Both the position numbers and the translations under genes were made by a program. This document shows, one piece after another, positions 9,480 to 18,858 of a stretch of 64,000 nt of DNA (positions are counted from its first letter, which is position 1; each line of letters starts with the position of its first letter). The stretch is from positions 54,697 through 118,696 of the forward strand of contig NW_005179124.1 of the NCBI RefSeq assembly GCF_000350225.1, read 5' to 3'. Below the pieces are notes generated by a model. It saw only the letters and a list, made by a program, of their open reading frames with translations. It did no database searches and was not told the DNA's origin. This DNA comes from Chondrus crispus (lineage: Eukaryota; Rhodophyta; Florideophyceae; Gigartinales; Gigartinaceae).

Positions 9480-10940
9480 ATGAATCTAAACACTTTACTA
9501 GACGCGTCTATGGCCTTCGACGCAATTCTGAACCGATTGCACAGTGCCATATCTTTTGGTGACTCTATCCTCGCCCACCGCGTTACCCGTCATCAGAATT
9601 CAAAGCTCACCAAGCTTCTCACTGAGCTTATCGCGGTGTACCGCTCCCACAACCTCAAACATCGCATTCTTAACCTCAAACGGGACCTTGTGAAACAAGA
9701 CCCCGCCTTCTTTTCCTCCGCCGATAAATCGCAATTAGAGACCCTAATGCGGCACGACGCTCTCAATTTCTCCAAGCCTGCTAACGTGCTGCACATATTG
9801 TTGAATACCCTTAACTCTAACAAGTCGCAAGAAGAGAAGAGCGCAGAGCTGAAAACGGTGTTGCAGAGGGTGGATGGGTTCCGGGATGCTGCAGAGAGGG
9901 CTCGTGCGATCGTGGATAAGCTGAAGAATATCGCTGGCAAGTATATCACTAAAGAGAATCATCACGGGTGTCGACCATCGACCAAAGGCGAGGTAGAGTC
10001 GTTCAGGAAGAAATATATTCGTGTTTTCGGCACCGTGCATGTCCCGGATAAGTTAGAGGCTTCTAAACCCCGCAAGGAGACGACTTTAGAGCGGAAAGAC
10101 AATTGCTCCGGTGACAATTGCGTACCACAGAAGTCCACTAAGGATAAAAGGTCGAATCCGAGTGCAAATCATAAGAAGTCATGTCTACCTGAACCGAAGA
10201 GGGATCCAAAGGCGACTCCAGAGGCTTGTGATGATAAAAAGACACATTGCCATACCAAGCCTGGGGAAAAGAACGTAGCTAAGGGCACTCGAGTGAAAGC
10301 TAAGCCAGAATTTACGGTATTCATCAGCTTCTGTGACCTCGACAAAAACACCATAGCCATCCCACTTCATGCCAGATTGACCAAGAAAGGCATCTCCAGT
10401 TTTTGCGGCAAGCAGTCGTTGATTCCTGGAGAAGACGTTCGTGAAGCAAGGAATCGCGCACTGAGGTCAGCAGCAATCTTCGTTTTCATCTTGTCACCAG
10501 AATTTGCGTTTCGGGAAACAAACCAGGAGGATTTGTCATATGCCCTCAAACGTTCGAAATATGCAAAGAAGAGCAAGACCGCAGGGCCGATCTTACTACC
10601 AGTTTACCATCGGATGACAACTGAAGAGGCAAACAAAGAACTGTTCGACCTCCAAGCTCCCAGGAACCAATATTCCACAAACAGCCACCGTTCTGCTTCT
10701 GCTGCTTCAATTGTAACCGTTTGCCGGAAAGAAGGTTTCCAAGAGAGAGTTGAGAGAGGAGAAGCAAAGTTCGCTGATGTACGAAAATTATTCGAGGAAC
10801 TGGACGGAATCGCAGATGTTGGGCCCGGCATGAATTCGTCAAACGCAAAACATCCAGAGGCGACAAAAAATCGAGAAGAGGTATTGAGCCTCACAGAGAA
10901 GGCCGTGAAAAGTGCCATGCATCGGTTAAACAACCAGTAA
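9480..10940 (+). CDS. TIR-domain protein with helical N-terminal domain (Asp in place of catalytic Glu)
   Basis: 486 residues, start ATG at 9480 in good context after a TATA box. It is collinear with the product of 6388-7842. Residues 1-160 are helical (MNLNTLLDASMAFD aligns with MKLHTVFDVSTALA; both share SSADxxxLExL). Residues 170-275 form a Lys/Cys-rich linker without the KP run. The TIR domain starts near 277 (PEFTVFISFCDLDK) and includes SSFC, FVFILSPEFAFRE and a tail GEAKFADVRKLFEEL. The active-site helix reads TNQEDL where the paralogue has WPIKEL, so Trp becomes Thr347 and the catalytic Glu becomes Asp351. In known TIR hydrolases this Glu is needed for NAD+ cleavage, so this copy may be weak, inactive or a regulator. 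That consequence is inference. Confidence 0.85.
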   Translation: MNLNTLLDASMAFDAILNRLHSAISFGDSILAHRVTRHQNSKLTKLLTELIAVYRSHNLKHRILNLKRDLVKQDPAFFSSADKSQLETLMRHDALNFSKPANVLHILLNTLNSNKSQEEKSAELKTVLQRVDGFRDAAERARAIVDKLKNIAGKYITKENHHGCRPSTKGEVESFRKKYIRVFGTVHVPDKLEASKPRKETTLERKDNCSGDNCVPQKSTKDKRSNPSANHKKSCLPEPKRDPKATPEACDDKKTHCHTKPGEKNVAKGTRVKAKPEFTVFISFCDLDKNTIAIPLHARLTKKGISSFCGKQSLIPGEDVREARNRALRSAAIFVFILSPEFAFRETNQEDLSYALKRSKYAKKSKTAGPILLPVYHRMTTEEANKELFDLQAPRNQYSTNSHRSASAASIVTVCRKEGFQERVERGEAKFADVRKLFEELDGIADVGPGMNSSNAKHPEATKNREEVLSLTEKAVKSAMHRLNNQ

Positions 10941-12009
10941 GCCATCTTTTTTGCCGCAACCCCGTAGTCTTTCATCTCCAAGCACAACATCAGGAATGGC
11001 CAACAAAGTGCTAGGGTTTTCGTAGTTTTCACAACAAGTTTCTCTTATTCGCCTTCTCACAACGTTGCCATCACAGCATTTCACCATGGATCACCGTACC
11101 GTAAATCTATTTCCAATTTTCTCTCACTGACTGTTTATGGGGCAGAGAGTGTGTGTGCATCTTTTGAAGTTTCTAACCTTTTGATGAGAAGGACGGCGGT
11201 TTATCCTGGCGGATTGCCGAATATCTTCGGATATCTACAAGCAACGATAGTGGGAAATTCTGTTTTCGCTGCGAGAAATCCACTCGGGACGCAGAATGGC
11301 GGTCAGTATCAGAACTGCGACGAACGAACAAAGAGCCAGAGCATGCGCAACTTCTTCTGAAAAAACGACTACAAGCGGAAGTTGGAGATGAAGAACGAAT
11401 AGCAGTGTAATACATTCACAGACAAAAGGAATCATGTCCTGCTATACCAGAAAAGTCAGCCATCTCACCGTCAGAGAAGTAGTACGTCTTTAATTCTTAA
11501 AATCAATAGTAGAAGATGTAAACGAAAATTCCGTTGCTGCTGTAGAGTACGTTGAGTTTTCTATACATGCTACCCTTAAGGGTACATCTCTTGTGAATGT
11601 GACACGATAGATGTCCCCGAAGAGGCCACGCCAACCTCTAGTTCAAATATAAGGACGAGAGTCAGATCCTGCGTAAAAGAGAGTGCGATGGCCTTCTCGA
11701 TGAAAACACCCAACGCATCGCTTTCAACATTTTCGACATTCATAGTGTTTCTGTGAAGTAGAGTACACCAACTGCAGAATCACATTCGATCTGCCTCCAG
11801 TGGTTTCGCGTAGATTGAGGTTACAGAAACTGCAGTCATTACTTTTACCAAATTGTGAGTTGTTACGTTATGTAACGCCCTGTTCAGTGCAGATCGGTAG
11901 GAGCTACAGCTCGGGGCTATTGGGAAACACCGGTCTGTGAGCGAGCGCGAGCGCGAGCGCGAGCGCAGTTGCTCGCGGTAAGGGGCAGACCCGTGGTGCG
12001 CAAGTGAGA
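10941..12009. other. intergenic; short simple repeat
   Basis: No gene recognised. A (GCGAGC)-type microsatellite lies at about 11939-11965. The right end is the GGATT target site of the nested copia element. Confidence 0.5.
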
Positions 12010-12296
12010 GGATTTGTTGTTGCAAGGAGACTTTCTCAGAACGAAGCAAAGTTCCGCTTCGCCAAGAAATCAGCAGTAGAGTTTTTGGAATAATCTAAGG
12101 AGTCATATCCCTACTATTTTTGTAAATGAGCACTTTAGTGTTCATTGAGCTCTCTGCCCTCAAAACTTGAGAATGCAAGCAATTTCAATCATTCCAGTCC
12201 ACCAGGGGACACTTTGTGGTCCTTTGGTACATCTGGTGGAAGAGAATGGCCGACAGTCCAAAATTGAACGCACGACTGAGGTTCAAATGGAGGGGT

Positions 12297-12767
12297 CTAG
12301 TGTCTAGGTGACAAATGACCTCATATGAGGTCACTTTTCAACTTATTTTTTTCGACTTGTGCTAGCTCAACAAGATGGAAAAAAGATACTCTCGACACGG
12401 CAGTTGACTTCTGCGTTGTGGAAGGGTGGAGTTTGGTGAGATCTGCACGTCTTCTCCAGCCATTTTTAAAATGCCCAAAAAGGAGCCTTTTTTGACCAAC
12501 CTCAAAACGTTTTATGTTGATATCTTCGAAACCAAAACGCCTGTTTAAAAAGTCACCTCATCATTGATAGTTCATTAGATTCTTACTCTCTCTGTGCATT
12601 GACAACCGCCATCCCAATGTTTTGCAAGATGTTATTGCCGAGCGCGTATACGTTAAAGAAATGGTGTCCAAACTGAATGTTTTAAAGTTTCGATTTAATT
12701 TATATATTTTTGCAAAAAAAAGCTGGCCTCATATGAGGTCAAATTGCTTGTCGTTTAGACACTAGGG
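12297..12767. repeat. imperfect inverted repeats with TCATATGA palindromes
   Basis: ctagtgtctaggtgacaaat followed by gacctcatatgaggtc at about 12297-12340 is repeated in inverse orientation at about 12723-12767. An 18-bp perfect palindrome sits at 12316-12333. It may be a MITE or subterminal binding sites of the surrounding DNA transposon. Confidence 0.55.
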
Positions 12768-13243
12768 CAGGGGTTTTGACCCCCAAAAAAGCAAAATGCG
12801 CACTTTAGTGTTCATTTGGAAGCTCCAAATGGAGTTCCAGATGTGCTCAGATTCATTCTTAGGTTGAGCGGGATGCAATCCTGGTGGATTTTCTGACTGC
12901 AGGATCTGAATCGAGGGAATGAGGAGCCTGCTGCCGCGAATGAGGACTGCTATCGTCCCGAGTTGCTAGTAACGTCTCCAATTCCCTTTGGTTCTGAACG
13001 ATTCCATTGCCGCCCGTCCGCTGCCTCGAACGGGGTCTGTCATCTTCGTTGGTCAGATTTCTTCGTGGGCGTACTCTTTCACGAGCGGACGCAACATCAA
13101 CGCCTCTGTTCGAGTCTTGTTGCGGCGGTGCCGTGTCATCAGATTCAGCTGCTTCAGTTAGAGTGTCACATACAGATAGACGCACGGCTTCATGCCAAAT
13201 ACCCCAGCAGCTCTTGCGCTGTCCCGCGTGTGTTCTTCCGCAT

Positions 13244-13852
13244 TGTGGGATAACTCCTCTCCGCCCTGGGTTGGGTGAGAGGCGGAGGCTATAGCGAGGG
13301 AGCACGCCGCGTGGACGCGACGCGCTAATTGAACCGATCGGACGAGCTCGCGAAAAGGGAGTGGCTCACTGGCCGGTTACGCGCAGTCGCCCCATGTTTC
13401 GTGAACGGGAGCGACCGGTAACGGGTTAGAAGCCAGCGCGCGCGACAGACAACCGAAACGGACGTATACAGGCGCGAAAGGGACGGGGGCGAGCTTGCCC
13501 CCGTTTACTGGTGGGGACGGGTGCCAGGTCTTAACCCCGCAGAGGGACGCCTCGGACACCTGTCCCAGTACAGTATTACAGTACCTGCCGCCTAGTGCGT
13601 GCCGGTACTGTACACAATTAAAAAGGTAGCGCCATAATTGCTACTACCGCACGGACGACACGTGTGCTAACGCGCACACGTAACACGCGTAGACTACCGC
13701 TCGGACGACACGTGCACTACTGTACACGTACGCCAGATTACGACCGCTCGGCATGCGCGCGGGCTCGCTATACGTGGGCACAACGGCCCACGTGTATACC
13801 GTACACGGCCGTCGGATGACCTCCGCGCGCTCGCGCCGGTCATTATACTACA
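13244..13852. repeat. gypsy LTR, left copy (3' LTR in element orientation)
   Basis: It starts TGTGGGATAACTCC and ends TACTACA. Aligned by eye with 23586-24187 I count about 14 substitutions and one 7-bp gap (attatac near 13842), so the copies are about 97-98% identical and the insertion is fairly young. Confidence 0.92.
13659..13794. promoter_or_regulatory. CACGTG (G-box) cluster in the gypsy LTR
   Basis: CACGTG occurs at 13659-13664, 13709-13714 and 13789-13794. The first two sit in a repeated unit (cggacgaCACGTG) 50 bp apart. The other LTR has the same sites plus a fourth. CACGTG is bound by bHLH and bZIP factors in plants and fungi; regulation of the LTR by such factors is inference. Confidence 0.4.
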
Positions 13853-13943
13853 GACCTCTCCCCTAAGCTTTTGCTACGTCCCCGTAGCGACTCTCTACTC
13901 GACCGCGCGGGTCCGTTACGGACGTTTCCTTCTATCGCGCACG

Positions 13944-16435
13944 ATGCGGGGACAGAAGCCCCTCCGTGCGGACGATCATGCCCCCTGGCTCGTCAGCGAG
14001 CTGGCGGTATATAACGCCGCGGGTTCATCCGATTCGGAGAGCGCGTCTTCCGATTCTCCCCACGCGATCCACACTGACCCCCCAATTCTTCCCCAACACT
14101 CCCCTGCGAACTCAGAAACCTCCTCCGACAGCGACGACGACATCCCCCTACAGCGGCTCTTCCACCAACCCATGGACGGTCATCGCGACACTTCTACTGT
14201 GCGCGCGTACAGACAGCCGTTGAACCCGCCTCGGGCTCCGGCAGCGGCGCCGGTCGGTCCCACCTTCCAACCGCGGCGACGCCTTCGCGACGGCCTGCAT
14301 CTGTCCACTGGCGTGGCGGGGCCCGTGCAAGCGCCAATTGATTCGCCGTACCGGTCGGTTCGCCACCGCTGGGCGCCCAAGCAACACAGTCCTCGCCGCT
14401 GCCCCTCGGGGGCGTGGCTCCAAGAACAGTCGAGGCGGACCCGGGGCTCCCCGTGGAGGTGCGGTCGCCTCCCATGTCGCCGCTGCCCGCTGCGGGCACG
14501 GCGCTCACAGGGGCCGCTTCCGAGGCGCCGTACGCAGCGCCGGCGCCGTCGAGTAGCGTAGCGCTTGCACCGGTCGGACGGAGGGCGACAACGTCGCTGG
14601 GGCGGGTATTCACCGCCCCGAGTACCCCGGCCTGGCTGCGCAGCGGCGTCGGCTCCGTACGGTCGCTGTGGCCCGGGTCCTCGATGGACCACCGCCGCCG
14701 GCGGGCACGCCGACGCGCCGCGGGCCGCAAGCCTCCGCTTACGGTCGAGGAGTATGTTCAGCGGAACTTGCTGGACGCAGCGAGGTTCGCGGCCATTCCG
14801 ATGGTGCGCGCGATCAAGACTCCGTCCGGACGCGGTGCCGTGGCGCAAGAGAACCGCGCCGGCGCGTGGAAGGCGCGATGGCGTCACGCTCCGTGCCGGA
14901 CGCCGGCCGCGATGGGCAGTGACTTGCTCTATGTCCGCTGCGAGGGCGAGGAAAAGTACCACGTCTCGCTGCTGAGCCTCTTCGGTCGGTATCGCCGCTA
15001 CGAGGGCCTCGCGCCCGACGTCTGCTTGGTGGCCTTTACGCGGCCTTTCGACAGCTGGTACAGCGTTTCGAACCGAGCGCGGTGGGATGAGGACGCAGCG
15101 CGCGAGAGTCGGCTGCGCTGGTGCCGGGTGGACGATTTCTTCCACATGTGGCACAGCACCGAGTTTTTCTCGGTGCCCAGCGCCGCGCGGTGCGGCCTGT
15201 ACCCCGCGCTCCCGCCGAACTGGTCGACGTTCGAGGCGCCGGAGTACCTGTGCGTACCGACGCCGAGCGTCATGGCGTACGTGGCGGCGCATTGGTTGCC
15301 GCTCGGCCGATCGAAATCCGCGGAAACGGAGCGAACGCGCGTCTTGGTGCACGCGATCATGCTTTCCGAATGGGCGGTCTTGGCCTTCCTGTGCTTCTTA
15401 CACGCCGCTCGCGAGGGACTGCCGTTCTTCACGAAGTGTCCCGACCCGCGGCTGATCGCGCGGCGCGAGGAACCGTTTGGTGAGCGCGGCCTGCTCTTCC
15501 GCCTCTCGGCGGGGCTCATCGATTTAATCCGCTCGGTCGGTATCGCGGAGATCCTCGAGGGTACGGCGTTTGACGCGACGTACGCGACGCAGCTGTTGGC
15601 CTTCACCGAGGGTATGGATTGGAGCGGCCGGCCGGACTTGGTGTGGTTCAGCTGGAACCAGCGGTGTACCCTACCAATGCCCTCCGGAGCCGAGGCCGAG
15701 ACCGGTGCCGATGGTAGCAGGGCGGCCTCCGATCCAGCGGACGCGACCGTCGCGGTCGACGTGGACGGCGCAGTCGACACGGTCGACGCGGGTGACACGG
15801 GCGGCTTGCTTGCCGATGCCGATGTCGCGCCGCCGCGCGATGCGGGAACCGGTGCGGTGAGAAGCGTCGTCGAGACCGCGGTACCGGCCCGCGGCGGATC
15901 CGCTCGCGTGGCCTCGATCCAGAGCGACTCACCGAAGGGGTTAAGAGAACCCCCCGGTGTAGTGGGAATTTCGGCCCCCACCTCAAGCCCCCCACACATC
16001 AGCGTGGTGACCGGTACCGAAGGCGATCATCGTCCCGTTCCGATGCTGCCTCCTTCCGCTCCGCAACCGTCCGGCCGGTCTTCCCCGGAGCGCCTCCGTG
16101 AGGAGGCCGCGTTCACTGCCCTGCAGTACGCTTGCTCCTTCGAGGGGGCAACAGTTCCTTCGTCGGTTGAGCAGGCGCTGCTGCAGGCGCGCGAGTGGAT
16201 GCACCAAGTGAAGCAGTTGGAGACGACCGTCGCGGCACTCCGAGAGGCCTCCACCGCGGCGGAGCGTGAGCGCGTCGAGCATCACGAGAACTTCCGCGGC
16301 GTGCAGGACATCCTCGCGGTCGTCAGCCAACGTCTCGCGGCGCCGCCGATGCCTGCCGCTACGGTCGGAGCCTCGCGCCCCGCGCCCGAAGATGCCGCGG
16401 CGGCTCCGCCGGCTAAGCGCACGCGTCGTTCTTGA
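13944..16435 (+). CDS. unknown antisense gene inside the gypsy element
   Basis: On plus, 92 bases after the left LTR, an ATG at 13944 opens a frame running to about 14340 (acidic, Ser-rich: SDSESASSDS, SETSSDSDDD). The neighbouring frame is then open from 14341 to 16435 with equally biased codons, so a frameshift or short intron joins two parts of about 830 residues in total. The middle holds a compact hydrophobic helical region (CEGEEKYHVSLLSLFGRYRR, then HAIMLSEWAVLAFLCFL). Before the end is a coiled coil (QVKQLETTVAALREAST) and a terminal basic signal (PPAKRTRRS). I do not recognise the family. It is convergent with pol. Gypsy elements with antisense ORFs between pol and the 3' LTR are known in plants; function is open. 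Confidence 0.65.
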
Positions 16436-16611
16436 GCCCCGACCCGTTGGTCGCCCCCTTTCGCGTAGCCCATTAGGGGCTTCGCCCACAGTAAACAGAG
16501 CCGATTAGCGCTGTTCCTTGCCTTTTCTTTTTGGCGCGCGCGGGCGGCAGTTCGCGACGCGCGCGAGCGAGGTCGTCCTGACGGTTCGGCCATGCGAGGC
16601 CGGAAGAAGCG

Positions 16612-17046
16612 CTACGCGAGCGCGCTTGTCCGTCCTTGGCGCGTACGCCAATATCGGTCGATTAAAGGTTGCGGGAGCCCCTCGGAGGCCTCGTAGGTAT
16701 CGTCGGAAGCGGCGTACCCGTACCAGCGAACCTTGTACTCGATGCCGCCGCGGGTCATACGGTGTCCGACGATGCAGTCAACGACGTATTCCGCGCGGGG
16801 CGTTGCGGCTTGTGCGTCCGATGCGGATGGAATGGCCGAGGTGACGGTATCCCCCGGCCCGCGCGGCATTTTCGTGACGCGGTCGATGCTCACGCGGTTC
16901 TCCACACCGTCCTGCTCGATGAGGACCGTGGTGTCCGTAGCGGAGCGCACGCGAAACGGCCCCTCTGTCTTTGGTAGAAGTTTGACAGAGAGCTCGTCCG
17001 TTCCGGTCGTACCTTGCGCGCGCGTGCGTCGCTCGACGCTTGTCAA
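16612..17046 (-). CDS. gypsy integrase C-terminus with chromodomain
   Basis: The frame begins within the GPY/F region of integrase (LPKTEGPFRV) and then reads YVVDCIVGHR, GIEYKVRWYGY, DDTYE and LIDRYW, the order of a chromodomain (Y-IL-HR, Y-VKW-GY, -TWE). One aromatic-cage Trp is Tyr here (DDTYE). Chromodomains of chromoviruses direct integration to marked chromatin. The frame differs from that of the integrase core immediately upstream, so a frameshift separates them. The stop at 16612 ends pol, about 175 bases from the convergent antisense gene. Confidence 0.8.
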   Translation of the reverse strand: MTSVERRTRAQGTTGTDELSVKLLPKTEGPFRVRSATDTTVLIEQDGVENRVSIDRVTKMPRGPGDTVTSAIPSASDAQAATPRAEYVVDCIVGHRMTRGGIEYKVRWYGYAASDDTYEASEGLPQPLIDRYWRTRQGRTSALA

Positions 17047-17062
17047 CGGGCGGGGCGCGCGA

Positions 17063-18330
17063 TCAACACGACAAAATCGCCCGCCGTAACGACTGGACGG
17101 AAGCGGACCTTCTTGTCAAATCGTCCTTGTACCGCTTTTGCGATGCGGTTAATTTCGTCCGCGCGCGGTCGAGAGCGTCGCGAAGCTTGCGCAGCGTAGC
17201 GCGCTTGTACTGCACCGGGGTCCACGGGTCCTCTCGATGGGTCCCCGCGTCCTGCAGCACAGTACCGGGGAGGATTAAGCCGGACGGTGGCCGCGTTAAC
17301 ACCAGGTCGAACGGAGTCGTCTCCGTCGACCGGTGGACTTGCGTATTGTACGCGAAGGTCAGCGGCTGCACGTAGTCGTCCCAATCGCGCTGGTGCTTCT
17401 CCACGTAGTGCCGGAGGCGTTGCACCAGCGTGCGATTGAACTGTTCGGTCTGCCCATTCGACTGGGGGTGGTAGGCCGTCGTGAGATAATGCCGCACCTC
17501 CAGGAGGGCGCATACCGCGTCGAAGAATTTCGCAGCGAACTGGGGGCCATTGTCGGTTAGTACGTAGCGCGGCGCTCCGTAAACGTAGACCCAGTTGTCC
17601 AAAAACTCGTTTGCGACAACCGAAGCGGTTGTGGTCCGGAGCGGGATACTGCGCGTTAGCTTGGAGAACCGGTCGGTAATTACCAACACGTGTTGGTTTC
17701 CGTGCGCGGTCTTGGGCAGGGGCCCCAGGAGGTCCATCGCGACAAACTCCAAGGGGCCCGCGGCGGGGAACAGCTTGAGATCCTTTTGGTTCTTGACAAG
17801 CGTCCCGCGGGTCGCAGCACACGAGGTGCAATTCCGTACGGTCGAAAACGCGTCGCTGGCCATGTGTGGCCAGTAGTACTCCCTGCGAAGGGTGTAGCAC
17901 ATACGCGTCGCTCCCGGGTGACCTGCCAACCTCGGATGGTGTGCCAGGTACAGTACCCGGGGGCGCAACCGAGTCGGTACCACGCGCTGCAGGGTCCCGT
18001 CCCGCGGGGACGTCCTCACGAGAAATCCGTAACGGTCGATGTCGAACTTCGAGTTCGGCGTCCCGACGGTTTCCGCGGCGAAGCGGCAGAAGGCGTCCTC
18101 AGCTTGTTCGCGTGGAAATTCCTGAACCGAGATGGACGCAGCGTTGCGTTCCTCGGGAGTTATCGCGAGCGCGTGACAACCGTCCGGACGGTCTTGCGGC
18201 GGGTCCCAGTGCACATTGTCCAGGAGGGCCTCGCTGCCCTCATCGTACTGGACCGCGAAGCACGGGACCTCATCATCGACCGGTTCGGTGTCTCCTCCAT
18301 CGGTACGTAAGCGCGATACGCCGTCCGCGA
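17063..18330 (-). CDS. gypsy integrase core (zinc-binding and DDE domains)
   Basis: The zinc-binding part shows HHPRLAGHPG followed by NCTSC (HHCC). The catalytic core has MDLLGPLP (first Asp), VLTDNGPQF (second Asp) and NGQTEQFNRTL (Glu), all intact, then the YNTQVHRSTE motif typical of gypsy integrases. It inserts element cDNA into the genome. The N-terminal codons of the same open frame (above about 18330) are out of frame with RNase H and not used. Near 17180 the true frame shifts again into DKKVRFRPVVTAGDFVVL, showing another frameshift. Confidence 0.88.
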
Positions 18331-18858
18331 GTTGGTGTTTGACGCCTGGCGGTACTGTACCTCGTAGTCGTACTCCGCCAAGCGCAGGCGCCAGCGAGCG
18401 AGCCGACCGGAACTGTCCGCTAAATTGAGGACCCAGCGTAGGGCCTCGTGATCTGTGCGGAGGTTGAACGCGCTTCCGTATAGGTACGGCCGTAGGGTGA
18501 GGATGCTCCACACTACGGCCAAGCATTCTTTTTCGGTAGTCGTATAATTGCGCTCCGCATCGGTCAACGCGCGGCTCCAATATCCGATCGGTCGGGTACC
18601 TCTATCGGGTTGCTCCTGTAGAAGGGCGCAACCCACTTGGTGTCTGCACGCGTCGGTGTCCAGCGTATATTTGTGTCCGTAGCGGGGCAGCGCGAGGATT
18701 GGTGGCGACACAAGGCGCCGCTTCAATTCCTCAAACGCCGCGTATTCCGCATCGGTTAAGATCTCGAACTCGTAGGGCTGATTCTTGCCGGTCTTCTTAT
18801 TCAGCGGCGCTGCGATCTTCGCGAATCCTTGCACAAACCGTCGGTAAACGTTGCACAT
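18160..18858 (-). CDS. gypsy RNase H domain
   Basis: The frame reads CNVYRRFVQGFAKIAAPLN (connection after RT), then TLDTDACRHQVGCALLQ, IGYWSRAL, ERNYTTTEKECLAVVW and LRTDHEALRW, the standard Ty3 RNase H order with DEDD residues D, E, D present. It removes RNA from the RNA:DNA hybrid. RT upstream and integrase downstream lie in a different frame, so two frameshifts flank this piece. Confidence 0.85.
   Translation of the reverse strand: MCNVYRRFVQGFAKIAAPLNKKTGKNQPYEFEILTDAEYAAFEELKRRLVSPPILALPRYGHKYTLDTDACRHQVGCALLQEQPDRGTRPIGYWSRALTDAERNYTTTEKECLAVVWSILTLRPYLYGSAFNLRTDHEALRWVLNLADSSGRLARWRLRLAEYDYEVQYRQASNTNSRTAYRAYVPMEETPNRSMMRSRASRSSTMRAARPSWTMCTGTRRKTVRTVVTRSR

Noticed and set aside
13647..13720. 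CRISPR-like repeats in the LTR
   Set aside because: Only two imperfect units, no spacers, in a eukaryotic LTR.
14180..15352. 390-codon minus-strand frame opposite the antisense gypsy gene
   Set aside because: Arg-rich shadow of a very GC-rich plus-strand frame; no motif.
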